This document shows, piece after piece, positions 9,764-17,771 of a DNA stretch of 64,000 bases. The position numbers were made by a program, and so were the translations under genes. Position 1 is the stretch's first letter. Every line of letters begins with the position of its first letter. The stretch covers positions 3,684,575 through 3,748,574 of the forward strand of contig NZ_KB911579.1 in the NCBI RefSeq assembly GCF_000383575.1, written 5' to 3'. The notes under the pieces were generated by a model. The model did not search any database, was not told where the DNA came from, and saw only the letters and a list, made by a program, of their open reading frames with translations. The DNA is from Salinispora oceanensis. Lineage in GTDB: Bacteria > Actinomycetota > Actinomycetes > Mycobacteriales > Micromonosporaceae.

Positions 9764-10648
9764 ATGGAATTGAGGCAGCTGGAATACTTCGTCGCAGTCG
9801 CCGAGGAAGCCAGCTTCACTCGTGCCGCCGAGCGGGTACGGATCAGCCAACCCGGAGTGAGCGCCCAGATCCGCGAGCTCGAACGCGAACTCGGCACCAC
9901 CCTCATCGACCGCTCCACCCGTACGGCGAGCCTCACCGATGCCGGCCGGGCCGCACTCGAACACGCCCGGGCCGCCCTCGCCTGTTCTGACGCGATGAAA
10001 CAGGCGGTCGGCGACGTGGTCGGACTCATCCGCGGTCGCCTCACCGTCGGGATGGTCATCGGATGCACGATCACGCCGTTCTTCGACGCCCTGGCGGCGT
10101 TTCACCACGCGCACCCCGGCGTGGAGATCACTCTGCTCGAGCACCACTCGGCCCGGCTCCTCCGGGACGTCCAGGCCGGTGCTGTCGATCTCGCTCTCAT
10201 CGGCACCGCCGATCCCACGCCGGCCGGGTCGAACACCTTCACGATCATCAGCGAACCACTCGTCGCCCTCGTCCCACCCGGGCATCTTCTCGCCAGAGAA
10301 GCGGCCGTGACCGTGGCCGCCCTCGCCGACCACCCGCTGGTGTGCATGCCCGAGGGCACCGGCATCCGTACCGTCCTGGACCGGGCCTGCACCCGGCACC
10401 GAGTCCGGCCGACCATCAGCGTCCAGGCCAGCGCCGCGGACGCCATCGCCGACCTCGCCACCCGCGGGCTGGGCGTGGCCATCCTCACCGAGTCCATGTC
10501 GCGGCACTACCAGGGTCGCCTGATCGCGCTGCCGGTCGTCGACATCGACGAGCCGGCCCTGCTGTCCCTGGTCTGGAGCGGTACGCGGAGTCCAGCCCTC
10601 GATCGGCTGGTCCGGCACTGCCGCGACACCCTCGCTACCGGGCCGTGA
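9764..10648 (+). CDS. LysR family transcriptional regulator
   Basis: This 294-residue regulator has the standard N-terminal winged helix-turn-helix (MELRQLEYFVAVAEEASFTRAAERVRISQPGVSAQIRELE region). A periplasmic-binding-like effector domain follows from about residue 90 (TVGMVIGCTI onwards). It is divergent from the SnoaL-like gene at 9608, the classical layout for a LysR regulator and its target. The effector cannot be read from sequence. A strong inverted repeat right after its stop codon ends transcription. Confidence 0.9.
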   Translation: MELRQLEYFVAVAEEASFTRAAERVRISQPGVSAQIRELERELGTTLIDRSTRTASLTDAGRAALEHARAALACSDAMKQAVGDVVGLIRGRLTVGMVIGCTITPFFDALAAFHHAHPGVEITLLEHHSARLLRDVQAGAVDLALIGTADPTPAGSNTFTIISEPLVALVPPGHLLAREAAVTVAALADHPLVCMPEGTGIRTVLDRACTRHRVRPTISVQASAADAIADLATRGLGVAILTESMSRHYQGRLIALPVVDIDEPALLSLVWSGTRSPALDRLVRHCRDTLATGP

Positions 10649-10672
10649 TTCCAGCCTCCGGCCCGGTAGCGA
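10632..10672. terminator. bidirectional terminator
   Basis: TCGCTACCGGGCCG at 10632-10645 and its exact reverse complement at 10659-10672 form a 14-bp stem with a 13-nt loop. The left arm ends at the LysR stop codon, and the acetyltransferase gene ends 13 nt beyond the right arm. It serves both convergent genes. Confidence 0.8.
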
Positions 10673-10684
10673 TCCGCGGTGTGG

Positions 10685-11137
10685 CTACGTCGCCGGTGTG
10701 TCCCGGCGCATCGGCGTGTGCAGGATGCCGTCCTCGAGGTACTCCGGCCCGGTGACCGTGAACCCGTGTCGGGTGTAGAAGTCGACCAGCTGTGACTGGG
10801 CTTCCAGGGTGCACGGGCGTTCGCCGACCTCGACGAGGGCAGCGGTCATCAGCTGGCCCGCGTACCCCGCGCCGCGCGCCTCCTTCGCCACCACCACCCG
10901 GCCGATCTGTCGCCGGCCATCCGGAGCGGCCAGGATCCGCAGGTACGCCACCGGCGTCCCGGCCTGCTCCAGCCAGAGATGGCGGGTGCCCGGCTCCACG
11001 TCCCGGCCGTCCAGCTCCGGGTACGGGCACTCCTGCTCCACCACGAACACGTCCACGCGCAGCCGGAGCAGGTCGTGGAAGGCGCGGGCGGACAGGTCGG
11101 CGAAGGAGGCGGTCCGGAGCTCAGCGATGGGCGGCAT
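10685..11137 (-). CDS. ElaA-type GNAT acetyltransferase
   Basis: This 150-residue protein belongs to the GNAT superfamily. The ElaA-like N-terminus (FHDLLRLRVDVFVVEQECPYPELDGRD) and the acetyl-CoA binding motif region IGRVVVAKEARGAGYAGQLM are clear, and the FYTRHGFTVTGPEYLEDGI end is typical. Its 5' end overlaps the 3' end of the upstream ccdA-like gene by 17 nt, so it is probably the last gene of a tlpA-ccdA-elaA unit. The substrate is unknown. Confidence 0.85.
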   Translation of the reverse strand: MPPIAELRTASFADLSARAFHDLLRLRVDVFVVEQECPYPELDGRDVEPGTRHLWLEQAGTPVAYLRILAAPDGRRQIGRVVVAKEARGAGYAGQLMTAALVEVGERPCTLEAQSQLVDFYTRHGFTVTGPEYLEDGILHTPMRRDTPAT

Positions 11138-12032
11138 CCTGTGATGGTAGGTCGCTGCCCGGTGCCGGCTGCCGGGCGGCGGAGCGCCGCCGGCGGAGCA
11201 GCGTGCCGGAGACCGCCGCCGCGAGCAGCGCGGCGACCACGGCCCCGATCGTCCACGGGCCCAGTCCGTCCACCCACCCGCTGATCGTGGTCTGTACCCG
11301 ACCGGCCGCGTCGATCACCGGGTCGTTGACGTCACCGCCGGCGAAGAGCCGGATCTCGTACCAGCCGTACCAGGCGACGTAGCCACCGGTCAGCACCAGG
11401 AGCAGGCCGGCGATGCGGCCGAGCAGCGGCCCGGCCCGTCGGGTGCGCCGGACCAGAGACTCCCGGGCCAGCGCGACCGCGAGTGCGGCGGCGCCGACCA
11501 TCAGCCCCATCCCGACCGCGTACGCGACGAAGAGCCCGACCCCGGCGAGCGGGCTGCCCGCCCGGAACCCGGCGACCACCACGGCCAGGAACGGTCCGAT
11601 GGTGCAGCCGAGGGAGGCGATCGCGTAGGCCGCACCGAAGAGGACCATCGATCCGAAGCTGCGCCGGACCTCGGGGCCGTTGGCGATCCGGGGAGCGAAG
11701 GTCGGTAGCGCCCGGCCGGCGACGAGCCAGCCGCCGGTGGCGACCAGGGCGAGCCCGATCGCGACCGACACCCAGGGCAGGCGGCTGGCCAGGGCGTCGG
11801 CGGCCGGGCCAGCGAGGAGCCCGAACCCACCGAAGACGGCGACGAAGCCGAGGGTCATGGCGGCGGTCAGGGCCAACGCCCGTCCCACCGGCGCGAGTGG
11901 CCCCCGGCCGTCCGCCGGGCCGTCCCCCAGCACCAGCATCGACAGGTACGCCGGCAACAACGCGAAGCCGCACGGGTTGACGGCGGCGAGCAGCCCGGCG
12001 CCGAGCGCGAGACCGTAGGGGGCGTCAACCAT
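11121..12032 (-). CDS. CcdA-like cytochrome c biogenesis / thiol-reductant membrane protein
   Basis: This polytopic membrane protein of 303 residues belongs to the DsbD/CcdA family, which carries electrons across the membrane to extracytoplasmic thioredoxin-like proteins. The family motif NPCGFALLPAYLS lies at about residues 19-31. Several hydrophobic segments follow, and a second Cys lies in SLGCTIGPFLAVV. A longer non-conserved C-terminal region ends with a further hydrophobic segment and a basic tail. Only 1 nt separates it from the upstream TlpA-like lipoprotein gene, its likely redox partner. Confidence 0.86.
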   Translation of the reverse strand: MVDAPYGLALGAGLLAAVNPCGFALLPAYLSMLVLGDGPADGRGPLAPVGRALALTAAMTLGFVAVFGGFGLLAGPAADALASRLPWVSVAIGLALVATGGWLVAGRALPTFAPRIANGPEVRRSFGSMVLFGAAYAIASLGCTIGPFLAVVVAGFRAGSPLAGVGLFVAYAVGMGLMVGAAALAVALARESLVRRTRRAGPLLGRIAGLLLVLTGGYVAWYGWYEIRLFAGGDVNDPVIDAAGRVQTTISGWVDGLGPWTIGAVVAALLAAAVSGTLLRRRRSAARQPAPGSDLPSQDAAHR

Positions 12033-12033
12033 G

Positions 12034-12615
12034 TCAGGTCAGCTCCGCGACCCGCTCGCGGAGGTCGGTCTCGGAGAGCGAACCCTTGTGGACGACCTTG
12101 CCGGTGGAGTCCAGCAGCACGTAGTACTGCTGGGAGACCACCTCGAACCGCTGCCACACCTCGCCCGCGTCGTCGGCCAGCTGCGGGAAGCCCTCGATGC
12201 CGGTGTCTTGAGCGAATCGGCGCATCGCGTCGTCACCGCTGCCGAGCCCGGCCACCCCGACCACGTTCACCCGGTCGGCGTTCTCCTGCTGCACGGCCGC
12301 CACCGAGTCGGCCTCACCCCGGCACGTGGGACACCAGGCGGCCCAGAACCAGAAAACAGTGGGCTTGCCGGCGAGGCTGGCCCCGGTGAAGGCGTCACCG
12401 TCAATGGTGCGGGCGGTGAAGTCGAGGGTCTGCGGCACCTCGGGTGCCGGCTCGCCGGTCGGGCTCGCCGTGGTGGTGGCGGGCGCGCTGGTGGAAGCGG
12501 TCGTCGGGGCGGGGGTGGGCTCAGCATTCGCCGCGGTGTCCTCGGAGCTCCCGCAGGCGGAGAGCGCCAGAACGAGGGTCAGTGCGATTGGGATTGACCG
12601 GGTCATGGTGCGCAT
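12034..12615 (-). CDS. TlpA/ResA-like thioredoxin-fold lipoprotein
   Basis: This is a 193-residue exported redox protein. It has a short basic N-terminus, a hydrophobic stretch, and the lipobox LSAC with Cys at about residue 21. A Thr/Ala/Pro linker of about 40 residues precedes a thioredoxin-like domain whose active site is WCPTCRGE. ATG at 12615 is used; ATG four codons in is an equally plausible start. It is encoded immediately before the CcdA-like membrane reductase, so it probably reduces disulfides, including apocytochrome c, outside the membrane. Confidence 0.88.
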   Translation of the reverse strand: MRTMTRSIPIALTLVLALSACGSSEDTAANAEPTPAPTTASTSAPATTTASPTGEPAPEVPQTLDFTARTIDGDAFTGASLAGKPTVFWFWAAWCPTCRGEADSVAAVQQENADRVNVVGVAGLGSGDDAMRRFAQDTGIEGFPQLADDAGEVWQRFEVVSQQYYVLLDSTGKVVHKGSLSETDLRERVAELT

Positions 12616-12755
12616 GTCCGGATGTTAGCCCGCTGCGGCACCGAGTCTTCTTACCGCTCGCTAACGTCGGCGGCTCGAACTCCACAACGGCTGTCTCCGC
12701 CCCGGACCCACTACCGGGAGTGGCCAACCGCTCCTGCCCTGCTGTCCCTGTCCGC

Positions 12756-13016
12756 TCAGGACGGGCGGGCGCCGACCGAGTCGCGGACCTGGGCGCCCTC
12801 GGATCCCTCCTTGATCCGGGCACAGTTCGCGCAGCAAAAGAAGCGGCCGGACACCTCGACGCCGTGGCCTACGATCTTGACCTGGCAGTTTTCGCAGATC
12901 GGCGCCAGCTTGTGCGCGGCGCACTCGAAGCTGTCGAAGGTGTGCACGTCGCCGCTGATCGTACGCACCTCAAACGTCAACCAGTAATCGTTCTCGCAGA
13001 CCTCACAGGTCGCCAT
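12756..13016 (-). CDS. small Cys-rich putative metal-binding protein
   Basis: This 86-residue protein has three Cys pairs: CEVC at residues 4-7, CENC in the middle, and CCANC near residue 63. There is also a lone Cys and His in FECAAHKLAP. The spacing suggests two small zinc ribbons of a TRASH-like or treble-clef type. A GGGGG site precedes the ATG at 13016. No membrane segment or signal peptide is present. Homologues are known to me only as conserved actinobacterial hypotheticals. Metal binding is inferred from the Cys pattern alone. Confidence 0.65.
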   Translation of the reverse strand: MATCEVCENDYWLTFEVRTISGDVHTFDSFECAAHKLAPICENCQVKIVGHGVEVSGRFFCCANCARIKEGSEGAQVRDSVGARPS

Positions 13017-13165
13017 GCTATTCCCCCGAAGTATGGATTCCTGAGGTAAGCGTTAACCATCCAATCCGGGCCGGCAACCGGAATCGGTAAACCAGGTGCG
13101 GACGGTCGGCCTTGGTGCGCGCGGGCGACGGGCGGGTGTCCCGCTCGTCCGGATGGTGGGGCTGT

Positions 13166-13726
13166 TCACTCCACGGATGGGCGGGTGTCCTTGCGCCGAC
13201 GGTCGCGGTACGACCTGGTCTTGTTGCGGTTGCCGCAGACATTCATTGAACACCACGTCTTCGATGCGTTCTTGGAGCGATCATGGAATACCTCTCCGCA
13301 GGTCTCCTCATGACAGATCTTGATCCGTCGCCACGTGCCGTCCTGCTCAGCGCGGACTATTGCGCTGAGCACGTTCGCGAGCATTTCGGCCACGCCACCG
13401 TGGACGGACACGAGTTGAGCCGTATGGCCGCTAAACGAGGCGCGTAGGGGAATGCGCGCGGCAAGACTTTCCAGGTGGGCGCGGGCGCGCCTGATGCCGG
13501 TCTCGTCGCTGTCGTGGCGGGCCTGTAGCTCGTTCCGTAGGGCGGTCCGGAGTTGAACCGCGAGATCAAGCTCTGCCGCGCTGGGGTCGCCGGTTGACTG
13601 CGGGAAGCCGTGGACAGCCAGCCAGTGGCCGAGGCGCGCCGGCGACCCGAGGTCATCTCGCCCGGACTCCGGGTCTACCGAGTCGCCGAACGCTACGACG
13701 AGCTCGAGGTCGCGCGGGTACTCCAC
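13166..13726 (-). CDS. CGNR zinc finger / ABATE domain regulator
   Basis: This 186-residue protein has an N-terminal ABATE-type helical domain. Its C-terminal CGNR zinc finger has Cys pairs at CHEETC and CSMNVC, followed by the diagnostic GNR (CGNRNKTRSYRDRRR). Such proteins are thought to bind DNA as stress-linked regulators. GTG at 13726 is preferred over another GTG two codons upstream because GGGAAG lies 5 nt before it. The gene is divergent from a small ORF, and an ACCGTT-GA-AACGGT palindrome in the shared gap is a candidate for its own operator. Confidence 0.85.
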   Translation of the reverse strand: MEYPRDLELVVAFGDSVDPESGRDDLGSPARLGHWLAVHGFPQSTGDPSAAELDLAVQLRTALRNELQARHDSDETGIRRARAHLESLAARIPLRASFSGHTAQLVSVHGGVAEMLANVLSAIVRAEQDGTWRRIKICHEETCGEVFHDRSKNASKTWCSMNVCGNRNKTRSYRDRRRKDTRPSVE

Positions 13727-13740
13727 TAACACTTCCCAAC

Positions 13741-13754
13741 ACCGTTGAAACGGT
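13741..13754. promoter_or_regulatory. operator-like palindrome in the CGNR / small-ORF gap
   Basis: ACCGTT-GA-AACGGT is a perfect 6-2-6 inverted repeat. It abuts the -35 box of the rightward promoter and lies 15 nt from the CGNR start, so a bound protein could block both directions. The binder is inferred to be the CGNR protein. Confidence 0.55.
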
Positions 13755-13783
13755 TTGACTGGTTGCGTGCATGATACTACAGT
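13755..13783 (+). promoter_or_regulatory. sigma-70-like promoter for the small ORF
   Basis: TTGACT at 13755-13760 and TACAGT at 13778-13783 are separated by exactly 17 nt. On the other strand TTGCTG and TAGTAT-like hexamers are also present, so the region is probably a divergent promoter. Confidence 0.55.
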
Positions 13784-13787
13784 CGGC

Positions 13788-13820
13788 CCGACACCAGCAA
13801 AACTATTTTACTAGTGTCGG
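13788..13820. promoter_or_regulatory. inverted repeat in the 5' leader of the small ORF
   Basis: CCGACACCAG at 13788-13797 pairs with CTAGTGTCGG at 13811-13820 with one mismatch, around a 13-nt AT-rich loop. The right arm runs directly into the GGAGGGG ribosome binding site, so it could act as an operator or as a leader hairpin affecting translation. Confidence 0.4.
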
Positions 13821-13829
13821 AGGGGTGGT

Positions 13830-14042
13830 ATGTATCCGTTGTTTCTCATCGCTACCGCCGAGCAGCAGCACGCCGCGCTCCTAGGCAAAACGCAGCTGCC
13901 TGCAATAGCGGCCCGCCGGCGCGCCTGGCGCCTCCGACTGGGGCGGCAGCTCATCAAGCTTGGGGAAGCGATCTTGGCCGAGCCCGGAGGAGGAAACGTC
14001 TCCCCGCGCGGAATCGCCTGTTCCAATCGGGGCCCAGCGTGA
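13830..14042 (+). CDS. small basic protein of unknown function
   Basis: This is a 70-residue product starting at ATG 13830 after a good GGAGGGGTGGT site, with a clear promoter upstream. The first 25 residues form a hydrophobic-to-polar helix (MYPLFLIATAEQQHAALLG). The middle is rich in Arg and could be an amphipathic basic helix (RRRAWRLRLGRQLIKLG), and the tail is Gly/Pro-rich. It does not match a family I can name. Its promoter, ribosome site and shared operator with the CGNR regulator argue that it is a real gene. Confidence 0.6.
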   Translation: MYPLFLIATAEQQHAALLGKTQLPAIAARRRAWRLRLGRQLIKLGEAILAEPGGGNVSPRGIACSNRGPA

Positions 14043-14184
14043 CGTTGCGGTGGCTTGACCTGCTCGACCAGGCCAAAGCGACCTACCTCCCGGGCTAGAG
14101 CCTTGGTCGACGCCGGAGTCGATAGCCGTATCCGTTCCGGTCACGGCCCTCTCGAACGCCGGGCAGCCGCTCCGGTTGGTGCCG

Positions 14185-14595
14185 TCAGGAGTCGTGCGGC
14201 TTCAGCCGGAGGGACACCGAGTTCACACAGTGCCGGGTGTCCTTCGGGGTGAAGCCCTCACCGGTGAAGACGTGCCCCAGGTGACTGTCACAGCGGGTGC
14301 AGCGGATCTCCGTCCGGACCATGCCCATACTCCGGTCCTCGATCTCCCGAACCCGACCGGGAATGGCGTCGTCGAAACTCGGCCAGCCGCAGTGCGAGTC
14401 GAACTTCGCATCGCTGGGGAACAGGTCCAGGCCGCAGGCGCGGCAGTGGTAGACCCCCGGGGTTTTGGTGTTCACGTACTCGCCGATCCCGGGGGCCTCG
14501 GTGCCGTGCTCCCGCAGCACCCGGAACTCCTCGGGGCTCAGCCGGACCCGCCACTCGTCCTCGGTGCGGGGCAGTTCACTGTCGTCAAGACTCAC
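14185..14595 (-). CDS. msrB: peptide-methionine (R)-S-oxide reductase
   Basis: MsrB repairs methionine-R-sulfoxide in proteins using thioredoxin. The 136-residue product has the two zinc-binding pairs CRAC and CTRC, the substrate-binding GWPSFDDAI and the C-terminal catalytic RHCVNSVSL with the active Cys. GTG at 14595 is chosen because conserved sequence starts there; a longer open frame upstream is unlike the family. It is divergent from the LigD-type polymerase gene with only 47 nt between starts. Confidence 0.93.
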   Translation of the reverse strand: MSLDDSELPRTEDEWRVRLSPEEFRVLREHGTEAPGIGEYVNTKTPGVYHCRACGLDLFPSDAKFDSHCGWPSFDDAIPGRVREIEDRSMGMVRTEIRCTRCDSHLGHVFTGEGFTPKDTRHCVNSVSLRLKPHDS

Positions 14596-14642
14596 CCGCC
14601 AACGGTACGTCGAAGGTCGTAGCCATCGCATATGGTCGCGCC

Positions 14643-15668
14643 ATGGGTGGCACGAGGGCCGCAGCCGAAGAGATCGAGGTCGCCGGGCATCACGTCCGGT
14701 TGAGCAGCCCCGAGCGGGTGGTCTTTCCACAACGGGGCTTCACCAAGGCCGACGTCTTCCACTACTACCTCGCCGTCGGCCCGGGCATCATGCGGGCGCT
14801 CGGCGAACGGCCGACCACCCTGCAACGCTTCCCGGAGGGGATCGAGGGGGAGGCCTTCTTCCAGAAGCGGGTGCCGGCCCGCGGCGTGCCCCCCTGGCTT
14901 CGCACCGCGCAGATCAGCTTTCCCAGCGGGCGGAAAGCGGCCGAGCTCTGCCCGGCTGATCTGGCTCACGTGGCGTGGGCAGCCCAGATGGGCACCGTGG
15001 TCTTTCACCCGTGGCCGGTGCGTGCCCGCAACCCGGACCACCCCGACGAGCTGCGGATCGACCTCGACCCGCAGCCCGGCACCGACTTCGCCGACGCGGC
15101 GGAAGCGGCGGCCGAGCTCCGCGAGATCCTGGCCGAGCTGGGTGTCCCAGGTTGGCCGAAGACCTCCGGCGGTCGAGGGGTGCACGTCTACCTGCGGATC
15201 CAGCCGCGCTGGACCTTCGTCGAGGTTCGTCGGGCGACCATCGCCCTGGCCCGGGAGTTGGAGCGGCGCCGCCCCGACCTGGTCACCACCGCGTGGTGGA
15301 AGGAGGAGCGCGGCACGCGGGTCTTCGTCGACTACAACCAGATGGCCCGGGACCGGACGATCGCGTGCGCCTACTCGCTGCGGGCCAACGCCCGCGCCAC
15401 CGCCTCCGCTCCGCTGGCCTGGGACGAGCTGGCCGACGCCGAACCGGACGACTTCGACCTTCGTAGCGTGCCGGCCCGGCTGGCCGAGCGCGGCGACCCG
15501 CACGCCGGCATCGATGACGCCGCCTGGGACCTCACACCCCTGCTGGACTGGGTCGAGCGGGACGCCGCCAACGGTCAGGGCGACCTGCCCTACCCACCGG
15601 AACACCCCAAGATGCCCGGCGAGCCGAAGCGGGTGCAGCCGTCCAAGGACCGCGACCGTCCCCGCTGA
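14643..15668 (+). CDS. stand-alone LigD-type DNA polymerase/primase domain
   Basis: This 341-residue protein corresponds to the polymerase module of bacterial non-homologous end joining (AEP/PrimPol fold). The metal-binding motif ELRIDLDPQPG lies near residues 136-146, SGGRGVHVYLRI follows, and a third acidic motif lies in the TRVFVDYNQMARDRTIACAYSLR region. It lacks the ligase and 3'-phosphoesterase modules of full LigD, as in the PolD1-type proteins. A separate ATP-dependent ligase gene lies 2.1 kb downstream on the other strand. No Ku gene is in the window. It probably fills gaps or adds ribonucleotides at broken ends. Confidence 0.9.
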   Translation: MGGTRAAAEEIEVAGHHVRLSSPERVVFPQRGFTKADVFHYYLAVGPGIMRALGERPTTLQRFPEGIEGEAFFQKRVPARGVPPWLRTAQISFPSGRKAAELCPADLAHVAWAAQMGTVVFHPWPVRARNPDHPDELRIDLDPQPGTDFADAAEAAAELREILAELGVPGWPKTSGGRGVHVYLRIQPRWTFVEVRRATIALARELERRRPDLVTTAWWKEERGTRVFVDYNQMARDRTIACAYSLRANARATASAPLAWDELADAEPDDFDLRSVPARLAERGDPHAGIDDAAWDLTPLLDWVERDAANGQGDLPYPPEHPKMPGEPKRVQPSKDRDRPR

Positions 15669-15672
15669 GCCG

Positions 15673-16125
15673 TCACAGCGGCAGCTTCATGCCCTCGTGG
15701 CTGGCGACGAAACCGAGACCCAGATAGAAGCGGTGCGCCTCGTGCCGGGACTTGTCGGTCGTCAGCTGGACCAGCGCACACCCACGCGCCCGCGCCTGGT
15801 CGACCGCCCAGGCCATCAGCTGCCGGCCCAGCCCTCGTCCGCGCTGGTCGGAGCGGACCCGGACCGACTCGATCAACTGTCGCTCGGCGCCGTGCCGGCT
15901 GAGCCCAGGAATGTAGGTGAGTTGCATGCAGCCCAGCACCTCGCCGCCGGCCTCGGCGACGACGAACTGGTTGCGCGGGTCGGCCGTGATCTCCGCGAAC
16001 GCCTGCTCGTAACGGGCGTCAACCTGCCCCACCTCCCGGGTGCGCCCCAGCCGGTCATCGGCGAGCAGGTCGAGCACGGTGGGCAGGTCGGCCCGGGTCG
16101 CCTCCCGAAAGATCACATCGCTCAT
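15673..16125 (-). CDS. GNAT family N-acetyltransferase
   Basis: This is a 150-residue GNAT protein with the acetyl-CoA loop VRSDQRGRGLGRQLMAWAVDQARARGC and the C-terminal KSRHEAHRFYLGLGF motif. ATG at 16125 is used because the fold starts there (MSDVIFREATRADLPTV); a GTG 48 nt upstream is possible and neither has a good ribosome binding site. It converges on the LigD-type polymerase gene with a 4-nt gap. The substrate is unknown. Confidence 0.85.
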   Translation of the reverse strand: MSDVIFREATRADLPTVLDLLADDRLGRTREVGQVDARYEQAFAEITADPRNQFVVAEAGGEVLGCMQLTYIPGLSRHGAERQLIESVRVRSDQRGRGLGRQLMAWAVDQARARGCALVQLTTDKSRHEAHRFYLGLGFVASHEGMKLPL

Positions 16126-16169
16126 CCGGGGAGAATGACACAACGGCGGCGCCCCGGCCGCGACCGAGG

Positions 16170-17741
16170 TCACTGGGGCGGGCAGCTCTTCCCCTCAGCT
16201 GGCACGGTCAGGTCAACCAGGTACGCGTCCACCGCCGCGCTGATGCAGTCCGTCTGCGGATAGGCGGTGTGCCCCTCGCCCTCCCAGGTGAGCACCCGAC
16301 CCACGCCCAGCATCTCGGCCAGCGCCGGGGTCTGCTCGTAGGGGGTCGCCGGATCCCCCGTGGTGCCCACCACCAGGATCGGCGGCGCCCCGTCCGCGGC
16401 TCCGGTCGGGTACGGGTCCCGGCCGCCGGGCCACTCGGTGCAGGTGAGCAGGCCGACCGCGAGCGCCGGACCGAACAGCGGGTACTGCTCACGCCACTGC
16501 GACTGGAGCTCCCGGATCTGCTCCCGGCTCGGCTTCTCCGCCTCGTCGGCGCAGTTCACCGCGAGGTTCGCGTCGAACAGGTTCGAGTAGGTGCCGTCGG
16601 GCTCCCGACCCGCGTACCCGTCGGCGAGTTGGAACACCCCGGTCGCGTCCCCGCCCGCCAACTCGTCGATCGCCTGGGCCAGCTGCTCCCAGCCGGCCTC
16701 GGTGTAGAGCGAGGAGACCACCGCGTAGAAGATCCACCCCGGAGTCGCCTCCCGCCCATCGCCGCCCCGGACCGGGGAGACCCGCGCCTTGTCGATGGCC
16801 GAGGTGACGGCCTCCCGCGCACCGGGAGCGATCGGGCAGCGGTCGGGGTTGGTGGAGCACCACAGGGAGAAGTTGTCGAAGGCCCGCTCGAAGCCCTTGG
16901 CCTGGCTCTCCGAGCTGGCCACCTGGTCCAGTCGAGGGTCAACGGCCCCGTCCAGCACCAGCGCCCGCACCCGGTCCGGGTGGAGCTGGGCGTAGACGGC
17001 GCCGAGCAGGGTGCCGTACGAGTAGCCGAGATAGGTCAACTTCTCGTCGCCGACGGCAGCCCGGATCGCGTCGAGGTCGTGGGCCGCCTGCTCCGTGCCG
17101 TACAGCTCGAGCTGGTCGCCGTAGCGGTCGCCGCACTCGCGCCCGATCTGTTGGTTCAACTCGACGAGACCGTCGAAGGACTGTTCGCTCTCCGGATCCG
17201 GGTCGTAGCCGAAACTGGCGTCGAGGTTGGCGTCCGAGATGCATTTCACCGGACTGGAACGGGCGACCCCACGCGGGTCGAAGCCGATGATGTCGAAGCG
17301 GTCGGTGACCGCGGTGGGCAGGCCGCCGAGCGCGGCCGGGAAGGAGAGGTAGACGGCGGTGTCCACGCCGGAGCCCCCCGGCCCGCCCGGGTTGATCAGC
17401 AGCGAGCCGATCCGGTCCCGCTGGTTCGTGGAACGGGCCCGCAGCAGCGCGATCTCGAAAGTCTCCCCGGCGCCCGGGCCGGCGGTGGCGGCGGCGCCGT
17501 CGGCCCAGTTCCGGGGAACCTGGATCCGGGTGCACTCATAGCGCATGCCCGGTGCGGTACGCCCCACCAACTCCTCGGCCACCTCCGGACAGGCCTGCCA
17601 GGTCGGCCCGGCGCCGGACGGCCCCGAGGGCTGCGCCTCGGTGCGCGGCGCGAGCGCCGGCAGGGTGCAGCCGGCGGCGAGAAACGTGCTGGCCAGGAGG
17701 AGTACGGCCGGGGCGAACCGGCGGGCGGGGCTGCGAACCAC
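16170..17741 (-). CDS. secreted TAP-family alpha/beta hydrolase (tripeptidyl aminopeptidase-like)
   Basis: This 523-residue exported lipoprotein has the lipobox LAAGC with Cys at about residue 25. The catalytic domain has the oxyanion segment INPGGPGGSG, the nucleophile elbow GYSYG at about residue 240, the acid in TTGDPATPYE and the His in GEGHTAYPQ. A TAP-like C-terminal domain is present. Related Streptomyces enzymes remove tripeptides from secreted proteins, and this one probably works on peptides outside the cell. It ends just past the adjacent acetyltransferase start. GTG at 17741 is followed by a normal signal peptide. Confidence 0.9.
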   Translation of the reverse strand: MVRSPARRFAPAVLLLASTFLAAGCTLPALAPRTEAQPSGPSGAGPTWQACPEVAEELVGRTAPGMRYECTRIQVPRNWADGAAATAGPGAGETFEIALLRARSTNQRDRIGSLLINPGGPGGSGVDTAVYLSFPAALGGLPTAVTDRFDIIGFDPRGVARSSPVKCISDANLDASFGYDPDPESEQSFDGLVELNQQIGRECGDRYGDQLELYGTEQAAHDLDAIRAAVGDEKLTYLGYSYGTLLGAVYAQLHPDRVRALVLDGAVDPRLDQVASSESQAKGFERAFDNFSLWCSTNPDRCPIAPGAREAVTSAIDKARVSPVRGGDGREATPGWIFYAVVSSLYTEAGWEQLAQAIDELAGGDATGVFQLADGYAGREPDGTYSNLFDANLAVNCADEAEKPSREQIRELQSQWREQYPLFGPALAVGLLTCTEWPGGRDPYPTGAADGAPPILVVGTTGDPATPYEQTPALAEMLGVGRVLTWEGEGHTAYPQTDCISAAVDAYLVDLTVPAEGKSCPPQ

Positions 17742-17771
17742 GGGGTGGACCTTTCGGGTCGGGGTAGCCGG

